From Daphnia pulex (taxonomy: Eukaryota; Arthropoda; Branchiopoda; Diplostraca; Daphniidae), in the NCBI RefSeq assembly GCF_021134715.1, contig NC_060025.1, positions 558,001-622,000 on the forward strand: a DNA stretch of 64,000 nt, given 5' to 3'. Below are positions 13,329 through 40,551 of the stretch, one piece after another; the first letter of the stretch is position 1, and each line of letters begins with the position of its first letter. Below the pieces are notes generated by a model. The model was not told the origin of the DNA. It was given only the letters and a program-made list of their open reading frames with translations, and did not search any database. Both the position numbers and the translations under genes were made by a program.

Positions 13329-13348
13329 GTGTGTGTGTGTGTGTGTGT
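13329..13348. repeat. (GT)10 microsatellite
   Basis: Ten uninterrupted GT units are visible in the intergenic region. Confidence 0.95.
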
Positions 13349-13801
13349 TAGTTTTAGTTAAAACATATCATATGAGGAAGGGGGTGGGGAAGAAAATAAA
13401 TTCGATGTGTCTTACCTGACACGCTATTCATACGATAGCCAGCACATGATTAATTTAAAGTAGCTTATACATATACAACCGTCTCCCATATAAGATGAAA
13501 AGTTCCAAATAAACAAAACAAAACTGAATACGATCATTATATAAAGACATATTGGCAGTCGAATTGACAAATGTACACGCACACACAGGCGAGAGAACGA
13601 GAAAAACAAAATGGAAAAAAATCACGCGGATTGGGGGTGGGTCGATAAGAGGAAGGGAATATCGAATAGACAATCAGAGGAATCAATCCTATGAACAACG
13701 TGTTACATACAAATAAAAGGAATTTTATAACTTGTCGTTATTTTTTTATTTGTATGGGGAAGAGATATATCAAATGCTGAAGGATGAAATCAGGTCAGAC
13801 G

Positions 13802-13818
13802 CACACACACACACACAC
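13802..13818. repeat. (CA)8 microsatellite
   Basis: Seventeen bases of uninterrupted CA repeat lie in the probable toy 3' UTR or just beyond it. Confidence 0.95.
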
Positions 13819-14626
13819 TCACGACAAACCAACAAACAGAGAGAATGAAATTGTGTGCTGCATATGTATGATGGCAACCTATTAATTTTATTTTATGTGA
13901 ATAATAGCTGCAAATGAGAGCTATTTTATATGTATACTGTGTAATATGTATATAGTAGAGGTCTAATCATCGGATAGGAAAAGAAAGAAAATGAATTGAG
14001 ATTGGGATAATATTTAGTTTTTTTGTTTTTTTAAAAGGGGGGTTGCACGCACATTAGTCAACGGACACAACCACTGGAGGATTAATTGTCTCGGCCGTCA
14101 CACGGACAGTCAGCAGCTGCCAACTGATGTCCTACGAGCGGCGGCGGTGGGTTTAAATAAGAAACGAGTTAAGTCAAAAAGTGTCTTAGAAACTTGCAAA
14201 AATTGTGTTTTTTTTTTGGGTTATCTTTCATTCGTCAATTGAATTGGTTATATAGTAAATAGAGCCTACGAGTAAATATGTATAGGTCTCGGGAAGTTCG
14301 AACAAACACCGAGTTGTTTTTTCTTTAGAAATACACATCGAAATGAGCCCACCTGTGATTAGCTCGCCACATCCACAGCGCAATAATAATAATATCAAAT
14401 GAGAAATCAGAAGAAAATGAAGACGAATTTGGACCAAATAATAAAAAAGCAACACACAGGTATATATAACCCACCAAACCGAAAAATATTTTGAGTTCTA
14501 TTTCATTTCTCGCCAGATCAATTCGGCGCAAACGATGCCAATTATTTTATATTTACGTTTCCTGGTAGTCCCCGGGTGAAATTGTTTTGGTTGATTGAAC
14601 TTGTTTAGATAGTCGAAGCCGATAGA

Positions 14627-27693
<13,067 letters not shown>

Positions 27694-27740
27694 GCTGGCT
27701 TCGCTGAAGGCTTGAATTTTGGAGGCTTTTGGTTAACGAC
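27694..27740 (-). other. 5' untranslated part of toy exon 2
   Basis: The leader of the start-codon exon is bounded upstream by a good acceptor (TTCATCCGCAG). A TAA stop lies in frame 42 nt before the ATG, confirming that translation starts at MPHKG in this transcript. The acceptor implies at least one further noncoding exon upstream, beyond 27741. Confidence 0.7.
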
Positions 27741-29549
27741 CTGCGGATGAACAAACGGTTGACATTAGACAAACATCCACAGCAATTTTTCAAATCCTGT
27801 TGACAATTTAACATGTCTGATTTGTCATCAAAGTTTGATCCGAATGAATTTTAATTCGACAAAGAAATTGAGCTATTATTATAACTTTTAACTAAAATGC
27901 GCATTGATCTATTTCTGTCCAATTCCCAGTCCTGCCGATTTGAATTCAATTTAAAATCTGCTGCGATCGATTCAAATAACGAGATCCAATTTCGACTGTG
28001 TAAAAAGGGAGCGAGGACGATTTGTCCGCCGCCGCCGCTTTTTAACTATCTCCAACCGAGTCGGTAATTTGTCGCCGTAATTGCCGAGCATGACTAATGA
28101 ATTTATTCGTCTGGGGGTAAAAAAGAAATAGAAAATAAAAAAAGAGGAAATGAGCGGATAAGACCGGGGCCAAGGAAGAAGAGAGAATCTATCGATGTGC
28201 ATGACATCTCTTTCATCTATACGTGGCTGCTTCATAAAAGTACTACTACTACTACACTTTGTGGGCTCATTTGGCAAGCCACGTGTCACCTTTTGCGGCC
28301 GCCGTCACACAGCACGTAAATCGTCTTTAATACCTTGGCTTGGAAATCATTGGTCTATTCACTACCTGCTTTGATCTTTTAATCGAACAAGATCATCAAT
28401 GATTATTATACCCCTCTTTGCCGTATTATTACGAGTCTACATTTTTGAATTTCAGACGAATTTGAATTTCCCTCCGTTTTCTATTTCTTTTTTGTCGTGT
28501 GTCTAATTGGTCTTGAATGTGTACCGAGACTTTTCTTTTTCCTGTCTGATGTTTAATCTTCTTCTTTTCTGGGACATAGTCGACGGTTCCCCGGCCTCAA
28601 AGTTCCGTAACTACACAAAGACCTTCTCTCCCCCCCTCTCCACTAAAAGCCGTGACTAATTGCGTCAACCGTTGCCCGATTTATCACGGCATTTATTCTT
28701 CCTCATTGTGTGTGTACTATTCTATCGTATAAAAGGAGTTTTCATGTCTCTATCGGGACAATCAAGTGTAGATATAATAGGCCCCACCGAATCAGAGCTA
28801 TTTCTAATCAATTAATAGTGTTCATTTGAAATGTCTAAACGTTTCTTACTTGGTGACAAAAAATGGACGGGATGATGATAATCCCGGTCGGTTCGGACAA
28901 TCAAATGTCGTCTCAAGAGCAGATGCTGATTGGTGTTGCTATTTTTGGCAACCAGCTGTTGTTGATGATGATGAGGACGTTGAGTTATTTTTATATTTTG
29001 CACGCGCACACACGGAGACTCAAAAGAAAGTCAATCACTGCGGCAATTGAGCGTCTATAATCGCCAGGGAAAAATCAATGGCCCAGGTGCGTCGATCAGT
29101 CTCACAGCCCTGTCCTTATTCTTTTTTCTTTCCAGCGGATGACGTGATTGAATCTTATTACAACAATTGCTGCAATTCTACCGGCGGAAATAATTTCGAT
29201 CGAAGCACAAATTATCACGACACGACACACATAAGTTCGATAGGCCCCGCACACAGCCACAAGACGGTAGAGAGTCTCTTTTTAAAAAACAGTTGACGAT
29301 GTCAGGGCCAAACCAAATGATGGGCAAACGATTGGATGGCGATCAAAAAGAAAGAAAGATAAAAATATCGGCGTGACTGATTCGCACAGTGCCGATGGCA
29401 GGATGGTGTTGGTGTAGTAGTAGTCGTCGTAAGAGTAGACAATCGGACGGAATGAAAAGAAAAGCGTTTCAACGGTTCTGCGATGATCAACGCTTGTCTG
29501 CGCTCATTAAGCACTCGGCTGCTCGCTCCACGGCGGCGACACTGAAACT

Positions 29550-30060
29550 CCGGCTCTAAGAGGGGATATGCCTGGGATGGGATCGCTCCACGGCTGAATA
29601 GCTGACTGGACACGTTCCACGGTCTGCCGAGCGTGGCCCTTTGGCCCGCGCAACTCTCAAGGCGACTCCCCCCTCCCTTCTCTCTCACATACAACTCGAC
29701 ACACTCCGCCCCCTTCCGACTCCCTCTGTCCTGATGCTGGCCTGGCCTTATTCCTTGCCCAGCCAAACTTGTCTCCTCCGCTCTATCGGCAGTGCAGCAC
29801 ACAGCAGGGCTCTGTGTCTGGATGGATGGATGGATGGATGCGCAGTGTGCCGCTGTGAATAGAGAAGCGCCAGCTTTGAAACACTTGTACAAGACCATGG
29901 ATGGGATATACACAGGAAAAGGAGGGGAGGATAAGAACCCGCCCACTCCGGCGAGGCTCCGCCTCTGACTATGCCCAGCCCAGCCAATGGCTGGTCGATT
30001 TGCAGCGCCAGTGCACAAGGGGGGGCCACCAAAGACCACGTCTAATGCACACACACCACC
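29550..30060 (-). promoter_or_regulatory. GC-rich promoter-like region, candidate toy promoter
   Basis: This half-kilobase is richer in GC than its surroundings. It contains a minus-strand GC box (GGGCGGG, 29938-29944), a CCAAT element (29984-29988) and GGCGGAGCC-type sequences. It lies 2 kb upstream of the toy start-codon exon, in the right direction to supply a noncoding first exon. A 253-codon minus-strand open frame (29302-30063) overlaps it and is probably a by-product of GC content. The assignment is inference. Confidence 0.3.
29819..29840. repeat. (TGGA)n microsatellite
   Basis: About five uninterrupted TGGA units are visible. Confidence 0.9.
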
Positions 30061-33000
30061 CACTCACGCACACTCACCCACCTCCCCCTTTTCATGTGTA
30101 TGTGTACACGATTTTCCTGAAGCTAGCTATTGTTTTCGATGCTCGTGTCGGTTCCTCGAGCGCAGTCTGGCGGTACCAAATGATATCAACTCCCGCGATC
30201 CTCATCTGTGCTTGTCGGAGCGCTTATTTATTGATGACAAATCGCCCGGGCTCTTTTCTTTTCTTTTTTCCCCCCTTCAACATGTTCAAAATCGAAATTC
30301 GATTCGCTTACGCGATCAAAGGGAAAAAAAAAAAACATATTCCACTGTATAAAAAATAACCCGACAACCATTTTTTCACGAAAGAAAAAAGTTGATAAAT
30401 GACCGGTCAGACAAGCCTTTCCCACAAGCCATTGCTGCTGCTGCTGCTGTTGCTACTGTCGTCTATGAGCTGGGCGCTCCTCTGTGTGTGTGTATTATAG
30501 TTCAACTCATTTCATTTCGTGCGTGAAATACGCAGAAAACAGGCGATGACGGCGCCTCCCTGACTATTCGACCGTTGGGTTATTCATTACTTGTCATCTC
30601 TACTCCTCTTTTGCTGGGCTCTGTGTACAAAAGAGAGACTGTGTTGGGCAAATGAAGAAGAAGGTTTTTAAATCCCAGCGCTGGGGAAAATATGCGGAAC
30701 AATCCATCAATGACACTCGCTTACCACTTGTCCTCACGGCAGCAGCGCGGTCAAATGGACTCGTTCAAATCAACTGCGGGGATGAATTATTGAGCCGGGT
30801 AATTGTAATATTAAAACAGGTGCCAAATCCAGATGCAAACTTTTATAATACGAGCGATTCGGTGACGTTTTCTTTTTCCTGACTGCGTCCACCAGAAGGT
30901 CACACATGACTGACCGATGGAAATGGTTTGGGGGAAAACTTAAAAGACAAAAACAAAACAACAAAAACAAATTTTTCGAAGAAAAATGGGGGGAGCCCAT
31001 AATCTTGCGAAAGAATCAGCTGTGCGGTATATACGTGGTCTCTTCGCATGTGTTACTGCAGTGGCTGACTGGCTGTGCATGTGTCTATAAGAAAGTTGCT
31101 TTTTAATGCGATCGTTTATATCTGATTTATTCAAATGAGTTGTGGAGAAGTTTGTGTCGATTCATCGAGATTCTAAAAGGGAAAGAAACTGCTGGCAGCT
31201 GCAGAGACAAATTTTAGCAGATTTTCAAAATTGGCGCGGGGTTTATAATGTTCTCCTTTATCGGCAAAAGTTGATAATCCCTCTTCATTTAATGAGACCA
31301 GAAATAGATAGAAGAAGGAGGGGTTTTTCTCATTTTTTTTGAAAAAGAAGAAGAAAAACGTCAGCTCGCCAATTAATATAATTACTTCCTGAAACCTTTC
31401 ATCCTCTGCGGTTTCTTCTTCTTCTTCTTTGAGAGGTGATGGAGTTGCCAACCAGCGCAGCCTCACCAGTTCGTTCCCTGGGCGCATGGACCAATTAGAA
31501 TGATGAACTCTCCATATCCTCACAAGTCTTTTTCCCCCCACCGCGACTCTCTTCATGAACCGTTTTCTTCTTCTTTTTCTACGTCGAAATAGACAAGACA
31601 CAACGAGGGGAATTTTTTAAAAAATGAAATCTTAAAACTTTTTATAACTCAGCACCGAAATGTGTGCCATGTCGTCATCCGCCAATAGCCTGCCAAACTT
31701 TTTTTTTTGATCATCTGAAATAAAGTTCACATATTCCGTACGCCGACTCACTTTTTTATTTTTAAATTTCTTAATTAATAAAAGAAAAAAAAAAGTTTTT
31801 GTGGGTTGAAAAAAGGAAAAAAAGATGAAAACCGGCTTCTTCTACTCTCTTCTGTTATACTCTTAACTTTTATCGGCCTGTGATCGGAGAACCGCGACGA
31901 CTTCTTCTTCTTCTTCTCTCGTCTTTCACAGCTGAACGATCACGCAATGCTTGTCGCTTGAAAATAAAAAACCGGCAGCTAGTTTCTTTTTCTTTTTTCC
32001 TTCTCTTTTCTTTCTGCTTCTTCTTCCATGCACTTCTTTCCTCACGTGCATATTTATATGGATAGTTTTCAGTTTTATTTTTTCGATTCTTTTTAAATTT
32101 TGATGGCAGTGTGTCGCCTCTGGGCTCTCGACAGAATTGTTGACCAGTGGCGATACTCAAATAGCCTAGAGTGTTTCTTTGGAAGTAAACCATTTTTTGA
32201 TTGATGCTTCTTTGCTGCTGCTGCTGATGCATAATGAAACTTGATTGCCGAACCAGCAGCAGCTCAGCCATCACTTGTGTGATCGTCTTTCCATTATAAT
32301 AACTCTGGAAATAACTGGGCAATTTCACTTCTATTTCACGCCACATGTGCGCTGCTGCTTTTTATTGAGTCCCGCGCGCTTGAATTGCGACTGACTACCG
32401 AATTGCACGCCGACACGACATCATTCCGTGATGCTGGCCAGCAGCCGACTCCCGGTATTATACGCAGCTATAAACATATGCAGATTTCTGTCTTTCTTAT
32501 ATAATATCACTCTGCATTTGATTATTTGCATGGCTATTATTTATTGAAGAAATCTGGTCTCAATCAGGCAACGTGATATCTATCCGCCCCATCACCTTTT
32601 TACCTTTTTCATTTTTATTTAAATTCCCGTTCGGGTGTTTTTTTTATAATGAGAAGACGCGCGCTGGCGGGGATGGTGTTGCGCATAAATTACTAACACG
32701 GCCAATTAACTTGGCTCGCTTATTAGCCGGATGATGCGTCTAATGCATTAATGATTCAATCTCCCAGGTTGTGATGTATATTCAAGAGCGAAACACACAC
32801 ACACACACCCAAGCGCCCAGTCTTGCGGAAAGCCCAAGCGCATCTGCACAACAGGTAACATGGGCGTATCCGCAGCACAAAATCAAGCGGATGACAATGC
32901 AGCGCTGTAGACTTTTTCAAAAAAGAAATTTAGATTTTTATTTTTTCGCCATAAAGGCCTATACATGATTATAGTAGATTGTATAGAGATCTGGCCAACT

Positions 33001-36000
33001 AATGGACCTGCCGCCAACGCTAATTCCCCTTTTCCAATATGTACATGTATAGAGAATCCAGGCTCCCCTTGTTTCTTGTATTCTTATATTTTTCGCCGCT
33101 CTCCTCCTCCGGGATGGAATACCTGGGACACATTAACAGATTATGGATCGAAAGAACTAAAGAAAAGGGCGACGGCTGGGATCAAGGAAAAAGAGTGGGG
33201 ATTATAGAATATATCGTAGACGGGGGTATCGCCGCTAAAGTCTGTCTTCCAATTCTCTTCTTGTTATTTCAATAACAGGTTTCATTATTAAACTAAAAGG
33301 AACTGAACAACCCGGCCTTTATTTTTATTTCTCTCCCAAGGAGAGGGCCTTATTAGCGTAATATCGGCGAGTTGAATCGAAATGACAACGTTTCAATTCA
33401 AGGCGTGTGAGCTCTAAAATAATAACTAAGTCTAACATTGAATGCAGCCGATGATATCCTAATAATAATAGAAACATCCAACGTCGAAAATATTTATTTT
33501 ATTTTAATGCTCCTATATTGTATTCTGCCTTTTACTTTGCCTAGTGGTTTTTTTTTCTATATCAGGTGATCATAGGAAAAATAAAAAAAATAGGACAATG
33601 AAAATTGGACGAGAGAAAATAAAAATAAAAATGTCCCAATCAAAAAGTAGAAGAATAGATCGCCCACCATCCATCTACTGGCTGATGCTTTTTCAATATC
33701 GTTATTATATATCTCTCCTCACTCTCGTCCGCCTATAGTGTAATATATAATAAGAGAGAGAAAAAAAGGTCTCTATTCCGCTTCATGCTTTGATGAACCA
33801 TTTCTACGGCCGGTCGCTGGGGAACATTGATGATGGAGGAGAGAGTCGGCTGGGTCTTTTCCGTCGATATATATATATGAACGATATCGATAGAAGGAAG
33901 AAAAAAAAGGTATTTATACACATATATATTCGAACGTATAAACATACACATAATATAAGAGGCCGCAAGAGAGTTTGGAACCGTTTAGTTCGCCTCGCAA
34001 GTCACGTAGAATAAGATGCGCTCCCCTTATCAAACCGCATCCTGTTGTATATATTTAGGATATTATAGTAGTAGTATACCAATATCTCTAGCTGTGGCTC
34101 TCCTCATCTTTTGTACCATTTCTTTATTGACACACACACACACGGCAGTCTCCACATCCCGCCTATAGCGCAATCTAACCCCATTCAAATCTATCAAAGA
34201 AGTAGAGCGCTTATTATATAGGTGTGTACGATCCAAACATCCGTTGCGTCTTTTTTTCTCTCTCTCTCTATCGTTCAACGCAGAGCTCGATGACAGCTGA
34301 TGTCGGATGACAATCATCTCTCTAGAAATATATATCCCTATTATAATATGCTCTAGCCGCGCGGCTTTTATAATATCAAATAGAACCCCGCGCAAGTTTT
34401 TGTTGGGCCAATCCAACACGGCTGATTGGATTCGATTGAATATGTATATATAACCGCGCAGTGGTGGGGAGAGAGAAGAATGACGTCTAAATGTACATGG
34501 AGAATATGATGCGCTTCTTCATTGACACGAACTGTCGGAGCGGACTGTGCTGATGTGTGTTGCAAGGGCTCCGCAAGCCGGGCGGCGGGTGTTGGTGCAT
34601 TATAAAACTATCTCTTATTTTTTTATACTTTCGCCATGGATACCGCGCCCTGATCCGCTTGGAATGCGCTGCGTGTACATATCATCTGTCCTCATATCCA
34701 TATCCTCTCTTTCTCTCGCTCTTATAACCCACAACAATCGCTAGAGAAGATAGAGTTGCCTATATCAATATAGAAAGCTGATAGAGATATCAGCACTGAG
34801 TCAAGTCTGCGCAAATACCTACAAGTAGATATTTATACATTTCAAAATACCTATCATATTTCTCCCTGTTTTTTTTTTGTCTGTTTCACACAAAAAAATA
34901 AAAACTTTTGTGGGTTGTATAGAAAATTAGCCGAGAGAGACCTACTATATACCCAACAGACGGTTTCCTTTCTCAGCTGTCCATCACCTTTTAGTAGAGA
35001 GAGACTATGGTCGTGTCACTGTCTCTCGTATATACATATCAGGTATATAGGACTAAAGTTGAGTGAGAAAGCCGAAGAAGGAAAATAATCAAAAAAGGTA
35101 GAAAAAGAGAGAAACACAGTCATGTGTTGTTTTTCCCGAAAGAAAAAAGAATTGTCAAGCGCGCCCCCTTCAAGGTGTTGTTGAAATCTGCCACCGCCAG
35201 TCTATAAGAAGAGACGAGAGCTTCTTGCGATGGCATCGACCGATAGCTCCCGAGAAAGAAGAAAAACTACCGAGGGCCAGCATAGCCAAGAGAAGACGAG
35301 ATCTTTGTCGCCTTGACAGGAAGTCTTCATATTTTTATTTGTCTTTTTTTTTTATCTTTTATTTTATTTTTTGTGGTGTCCCTTTTTTTTCTCGTTGGTT
35401 GTTGTTGTTGTTTGTTGTTCTACCGGTAGTGGTTTTTCAAGCTTTTTTTCTTTCCTGTTTGATGAACCAAATGGAAATAATAATATAAAGTAGCTAGCTA
35501 GCTAGCTATACAGCTGTATAGCTTGGTCCAGTCGTGATGCACGACGCGTAACTCTAGTTGACATACCGGATTCATCGACTCCTACTGTCTAAGCTGTCCC
35601 AGCTCGTTCAGTATCTCTTCTAGGCGACCGATATGATCGCCTCCCGATATCGACTGGGATATGTACACAAGCAACTGGGAGAAAATCAAATTTTTCCAAA
35701 CACAATGAAGTGATCCATAATTCCCGTGGCCACCAATCACATTTTTATTTATTTTTATTTTTTTTACTGTGAGAACAAGAGCTAGAAAATAATTTCACTA
35801 GAAAATTAAATTGGGTCCGACCGCGGGACCTACTGCTGGGACCGCCCGCTTCCGCGCCAAAAGGGTCTCCGTATACCGACGAAGAAAAATAGATGTTTCA
35901 TACAGAGAAAAGGAATCAGACATAATCTGATAATTGTATATCTGCACAGCAGCAGCAGCAACTATACCTATCCATGTCTCTGTGTGTGTCACATGCGCGA

Positions 36001-38042
36001 CCTGTTGGTGGTTGGCTGCCGCTATTTTTCTTGTCGCCGAATAATCAATACAAAAGTCTGTGAAACTATTTTTCCCTTTTGGGTTATAGTTTGTGCTATA
36101 TATACTCTATTGTTATACATCAGGTCAACTTTCTGGGTCTTGTAAGAAAAGGGTTTCCCCCCAACAACAAAAATTGTTGGTGGATGGTCTGTCGATATTG
36201 ACGTAGCCGAGCCGGGCCGTCTCTAACGAACGTCTTTTGATTCTAATGCCGGCCAATGAAATGAGATCCTGCCGAGCCAGCAAACAAACACAGAAGAATA
36301 GAAAGATATAAAAGAAACATCGGCAAAATAATAAAAAGGGCTAACAAATCTAAAAAACAAATCTATAACAATATAAAAATACACAACAAAAGAAAGAGAA
36401 AAACAATGAAGAACAATACGGTGGCTGCTGGCCGACTGACTGAACTTGATGGCGGGGGATGAAACCAACTGTCACACAATCCCTTTTTTTTTCCTTTTTT
36501 ATTTTCTATGAGAACTCGATGGACATGCACTCGAGTTGAACTGTACTTCCTATTGAACAATTACACAGACACAGACATATATATACTGTGCATAGCAAAC
36601 ACTGGCGGTGGGTACATCCACATCGTCTATACCTATATGTACACGGTGGACAGAGAGATACACGTACTTATCAAGAGTTCCTCTTCGGAAAAGGAGCTTA
36701 AAGGCTATATCCGGGGCGCCAAGTTCTCCATTTCTTCTTTATTCTCTATTCATTCATAGTTTTTGTGAAAAACAGTCGCCGTGCCTTCTCTTCGTTTGAC
36801 AGCAGCCGACTTGAACCCCTTGCCCATATATAGGTACCACCCCAGCATATATCGGTAAAAGCACTCGAATATGTTATAGCTTATTTTTATAGATACGAGT
36901 GTATAGTAGACACTTCATCCAGTATTCGCCTGGTGTGTATACTAGTAATGGAAGAGTAGTATGTGTATAGATTGGCAAAGAGGACACACAGTGCCATTCA
37001 CCCTCCTCCCCCAACCGGAAAGAGACAGGGTGTGTGTGTGCAGGCCTATATGGGACGCAGCTCGTCATTGCTGCTGTCAAACGGATTAAAAAAGAAAAAA
37101 GATCCTTTGAGCGCTTTGACCTAGATGGTAAGCGACAGCCACGGATATCTATCTGTATATACAGACTGAATAGGCCGAAAGACACACACGGAGAGGTCTG
37201 TATGTCTATAAATTTGGACATAAAGAGCAAATCCCTTTTGCCAGCTAATTGGGAAACTATTGGCTTCAAAGCTTTTGCTTATAGACTTGTGTATATAGGC
37301 ACTGTATAGGTAGAGATAGCCCCGGTCGAGTGCTGCTGCTGCTGCTGTCCACTTGAAACATCTTTTAACAAATAGGGCGCACCACCAGCAGGAGCATATC
37401 AGCACTTTTCTCGATTGAATTTGTCGTTTCTCTCGTCGCCAGCTGTCTCCCTTTTTTGTCATCCACTCGTGTACCCCATCATCGAAAACCTGCACGTTCT
37501 AAACTAAATGATCATACACGTCAAGTTATAAAACTAGTGTACATCTGCTGAGCGATGAAAAGTGTACAGGTCGAATTCAAATGGTTGAATAAGTTGTTTG
37601 GAGGCCAAATTTTCGATGAGAGTTGATGTAAAAGGACTGACATGTTTTCAGTTTCACGCTGTCGACTTACAGCAGCCAAACTTATGACGTAAAAAAATAA
37701 TCATCTATCATTTTGTGGGGGCCAGCATATTTGCCAATTTCTCTTGTTGAAGAGTTTGGAAATGTGAAACTTGCGCGTGAGACAAAGACACCGCCAGGAG
37801 TTCTCACTCTAATCCGCACTCTCTCCGGGATGAATTTGTCCATCTTTGCAACCCCCCTCGAAAAGTTTTCGGACATAACCGCAAGACAATGCGGAGAGAG
37901 AGCCCTGGTTCTGTGCGCATTATAGACTTTTCCCGGTCGTCTGTCCAGGTATGCACCGGTGTATAAGTTGGAAGAACCTGGAAACAAAACTTGAGTCCCC
38001 CTTTTCTATTTTTTCCCTCTCAGAGTCTATTCGGCTAATCCT

Positions 38043-38104
38043 CTGATGAAGTTGGCGTGTTGTCGGCGACCGCCGACAAAGCAACACGCCGCGTCTTCCA
38101 TCAG
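38043..38104. other. Nested hairpin upstream of toy
   Basis: Three stems stack. CTGATG pairs with CATCAG on the outside, GGCGTG pairs with CACGCC in the middle, and TTGTCGGCG pairs perfectly with CGCCGACAA around a 2-nt loop. A 5-nt bulge interrupts the right side. This could be a cruciform-forming site or a structured RNA segment; the tiny loop argues against a standard microRNA precursor. Confidence 0.65.
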
Positions 38105-38681
38105 CTTCTAGCTGTCGTCTCTCTCTCTCTTATTTTTGTCTTATTTGATTTTTAGTTTTATTTTTTCGAGAAGAGAAGAGGGGGGGTTGTCTGAAGCTCG
38201 TACATATCGCCAGTTCATCAGCATATCCTATATAACTCCATACGATGGGGCTCGCGGGAGATGTTCGTGTGTTTAACTCAGCGCCGTACCTCGCGCCAGA
38301 AGCCCCCCCGAGCGGCTATATACTTTTGTTAGTCTGATTTCCACAGAGATTTGCTGCTGTCTAACCTCAATTCTATAAATGTGCACATTTCGAGATGATG
38401 TCGTCGACATGTCTCTCTAGCTGCTGCGATTGTTTGGTCCGCGCGGAAATCCGCTCATCCATCCTAGCTCGGTCATCACACACACAACGTTCTGTGTCCG
38501 TCAACCACCATATCATCACGGGCACTTGCCCACAGCACTGCCCTTTTTTCTACCCCTCGTCATTGGTATAGAAACAACCGCGTCGGTTTTGCTGGTCACG
38601 ACAGGTCTCTGTCACAGGCCTCTCGGCGGACATTTGCGCGCTTGGCTGGGCCACTGGAATGAAAACGTATCATACACAAAA

Positions 38682-38704
38682 GACGGACGGACGGACGGAC
38701 GGAC
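38682..38704. repeat. (GACG)n microsatellite
   Basis: About five and a half uninterrupted GACG units are visible. Confidence 0.9.
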
Positions 38705-40481
38705 CTCTTGTCTTTCGGCAGATAAAACATTCAACATGCAAATTGAACCGCAATTAAAAAGTGGGCTATTTTTGGAACCATTCAGTCGTGTATCGTGAGA
38801 CCAATCAAAACTGACCGGCGGGAGATTTGAATTGAATTTTGGATGTGCTGACTCGGTTGCCTCTCTGTCCGTCTCCTCGGCGTCGTCATCTGCTGTTTGC
38901 TGGAAACTTTCACCAGGGGTTAACTCGATAATGGTGAGACTGATGCCGGACGGGGCTTTTATCACGAATTATACACGGTCGACGAGCCGGACACGGGGTT
39001 TCCATTCGGCGACACATTCACGCGCGTCATTCGAATTCCAAATGGGAGCGCATAAATGGTTGGAGGGCAAATCCCTAAATTTCCCAATTCATGGCTTATT
39101 TTGTGTATTCACTTTTAAATGAACATAAGCCTCAACATTTGATGTTGTTACATGTTTTAGCCTCGCAAGTTGTGGATGAGAATCATTTTTGAAATCAATT
39201 TTATGAAGATTGTTTCACATCAATTAAATTGGGTTTCTCTTTTTATCTATTGCAGCTCAAAATGAAAGTGCACAGGCTTTACTTGATGATCCGCCAAAGT
39301 GGACGCGGATAGTTCTTCTTCTTCCCATTGTGAATGTTAGAGCAGAGACAATGAGGAACCAGAAAGAGTCTTACAATAGATATGCGTACATGGGCGAGTG
39401 TGTATGGTAGGGAAACAAACGGGGCGAACACAATGCGCGTTGACAGTCTGTGCATGTGTATACGTACTCTAAATAATAGCCTGGATATCTATTCTCGTAC
39501 AACTACTACATGACTGAATAGAAAATAAATAAAAAACTTAAAAGCAGGGTGGGCCAATTGTTAATTTCTAAGAAAAATGAAAATGTAAAGAAGCAGGTTT
39601 GAATTTTTTTTTAATATACATAACAAGCAAAAGGGGAGTAGTAGTAGGCGCGCACAGACGAGACACTGAACTGTCAATGCCACTGTATCATATATATAAC
39701 CATAAGGGAGAGGCCCCTGTGCTGCTGTCCGTGATGATTCTCATCTCTTTTTTGTGTTCTTTCACCTGTTGTGACCACAGCACCAACGAAAAACTATGAG
39801 GACGAGACCCCAAAAAAAGACGATAGGGAATAAGATTTCCAGCTCTCCAAGTCTCTTTGTGTTGAAACAGCCGAGCCGCCACCGTGCAAGTCTCTTATCG
39901 CTCGTCCGGCAACTTCTGTCGGAATGTTTCTCAGGTTCTCCATCATCTTCGAGTGGTGGTGTTTGTTTTTTGTCTTTCTGTCTTTTTTTTTTTAACCAGA
40001 GTCCCCCCCTTTCCCTTTACACGACAACCCGTCTTACTCGCGTCACTTCATTTTGATATCGAGAAAAACCCATACACGAATTCAGCCCCAACGTTTCTTG
40101 TATATAAAAGCTCATGAAATCCTATGCACTTAATTTCTATCAACAAACAAACCCAAATAGAATTAAGACAATGATTGAATTTAACCTGAATGACTCAGTT
40201 TGGTTATAACTACCTTAAATTTAAACCGATACCAGTTTTACGGTATCGGTATCGGTATAATTTCTTTGATTTTGTTAGATTTCAAACCTTTTTGGCATTA
40301 ACACTTATGGTTGCCATCTAGCGTCACGATTGGCAATCGTTTCAAAAATTTTGCGGGAATTTCACCGGAAGTAAATGGAAGCGAATAAGGATCATCAAAA
40401 AAGGGATGTTTGGGCATAAAATTAAAATTAATCAAGCAAAGGACTACTCATATTAGAAACACATTTGTAAAAATGGTAGAT

Positions 40482-40551
40482 GATCATTCGACTTCCCAAC
40501 CGGCGGCCGGGTGTCAATCCCCCACCCCTGCTCTCAAACACAGCACGGAAC
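40482..40551. repeat. Dispersed repeat, copy outside the palindrome
   Basis: The segments ATCATTCGACTTCCCAACCG and CACAGCACGGA recur at 48151-48207 in the left palindrome arm and at 57215-57271 in the right arm, in the same order with diverged spacing. This indicates a dispersed SINE-like or other short interspersed repeat. Confidence 0.5.

Larger units (their letters stand above)
12517..14626. other. Tail-to-tail intergenic region with the 3' UTRs of TM7SF3 and toy
   Basis: The two genes converge here. TM7SF3's 3' UTR probably ends near 12970. Minus-strand AATAAA hexamers near 13745 and 13886 are candidate ends for toy, giving it a 3' UTR of roughly 0.7-0.9 kb. The sequence is AT-rich with dinucleotide repeats. 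No coding region was recognised. Confidence 0.5.

Noticed and set aside
29302..30063. 253-codon minus-strand open frame upstream of toy
   Set aside because: The predicted protein has no domain, is rich in low-complexity Ser/Thr/Pro and overlaps a GC-richer block. Openness is explained by composition.
39580..39600. Sequence resembling miR-1 (AATGTAAAGAAG)
   Set aside because: The seed differs from miR-1 and no precursor hairpin forms around it.
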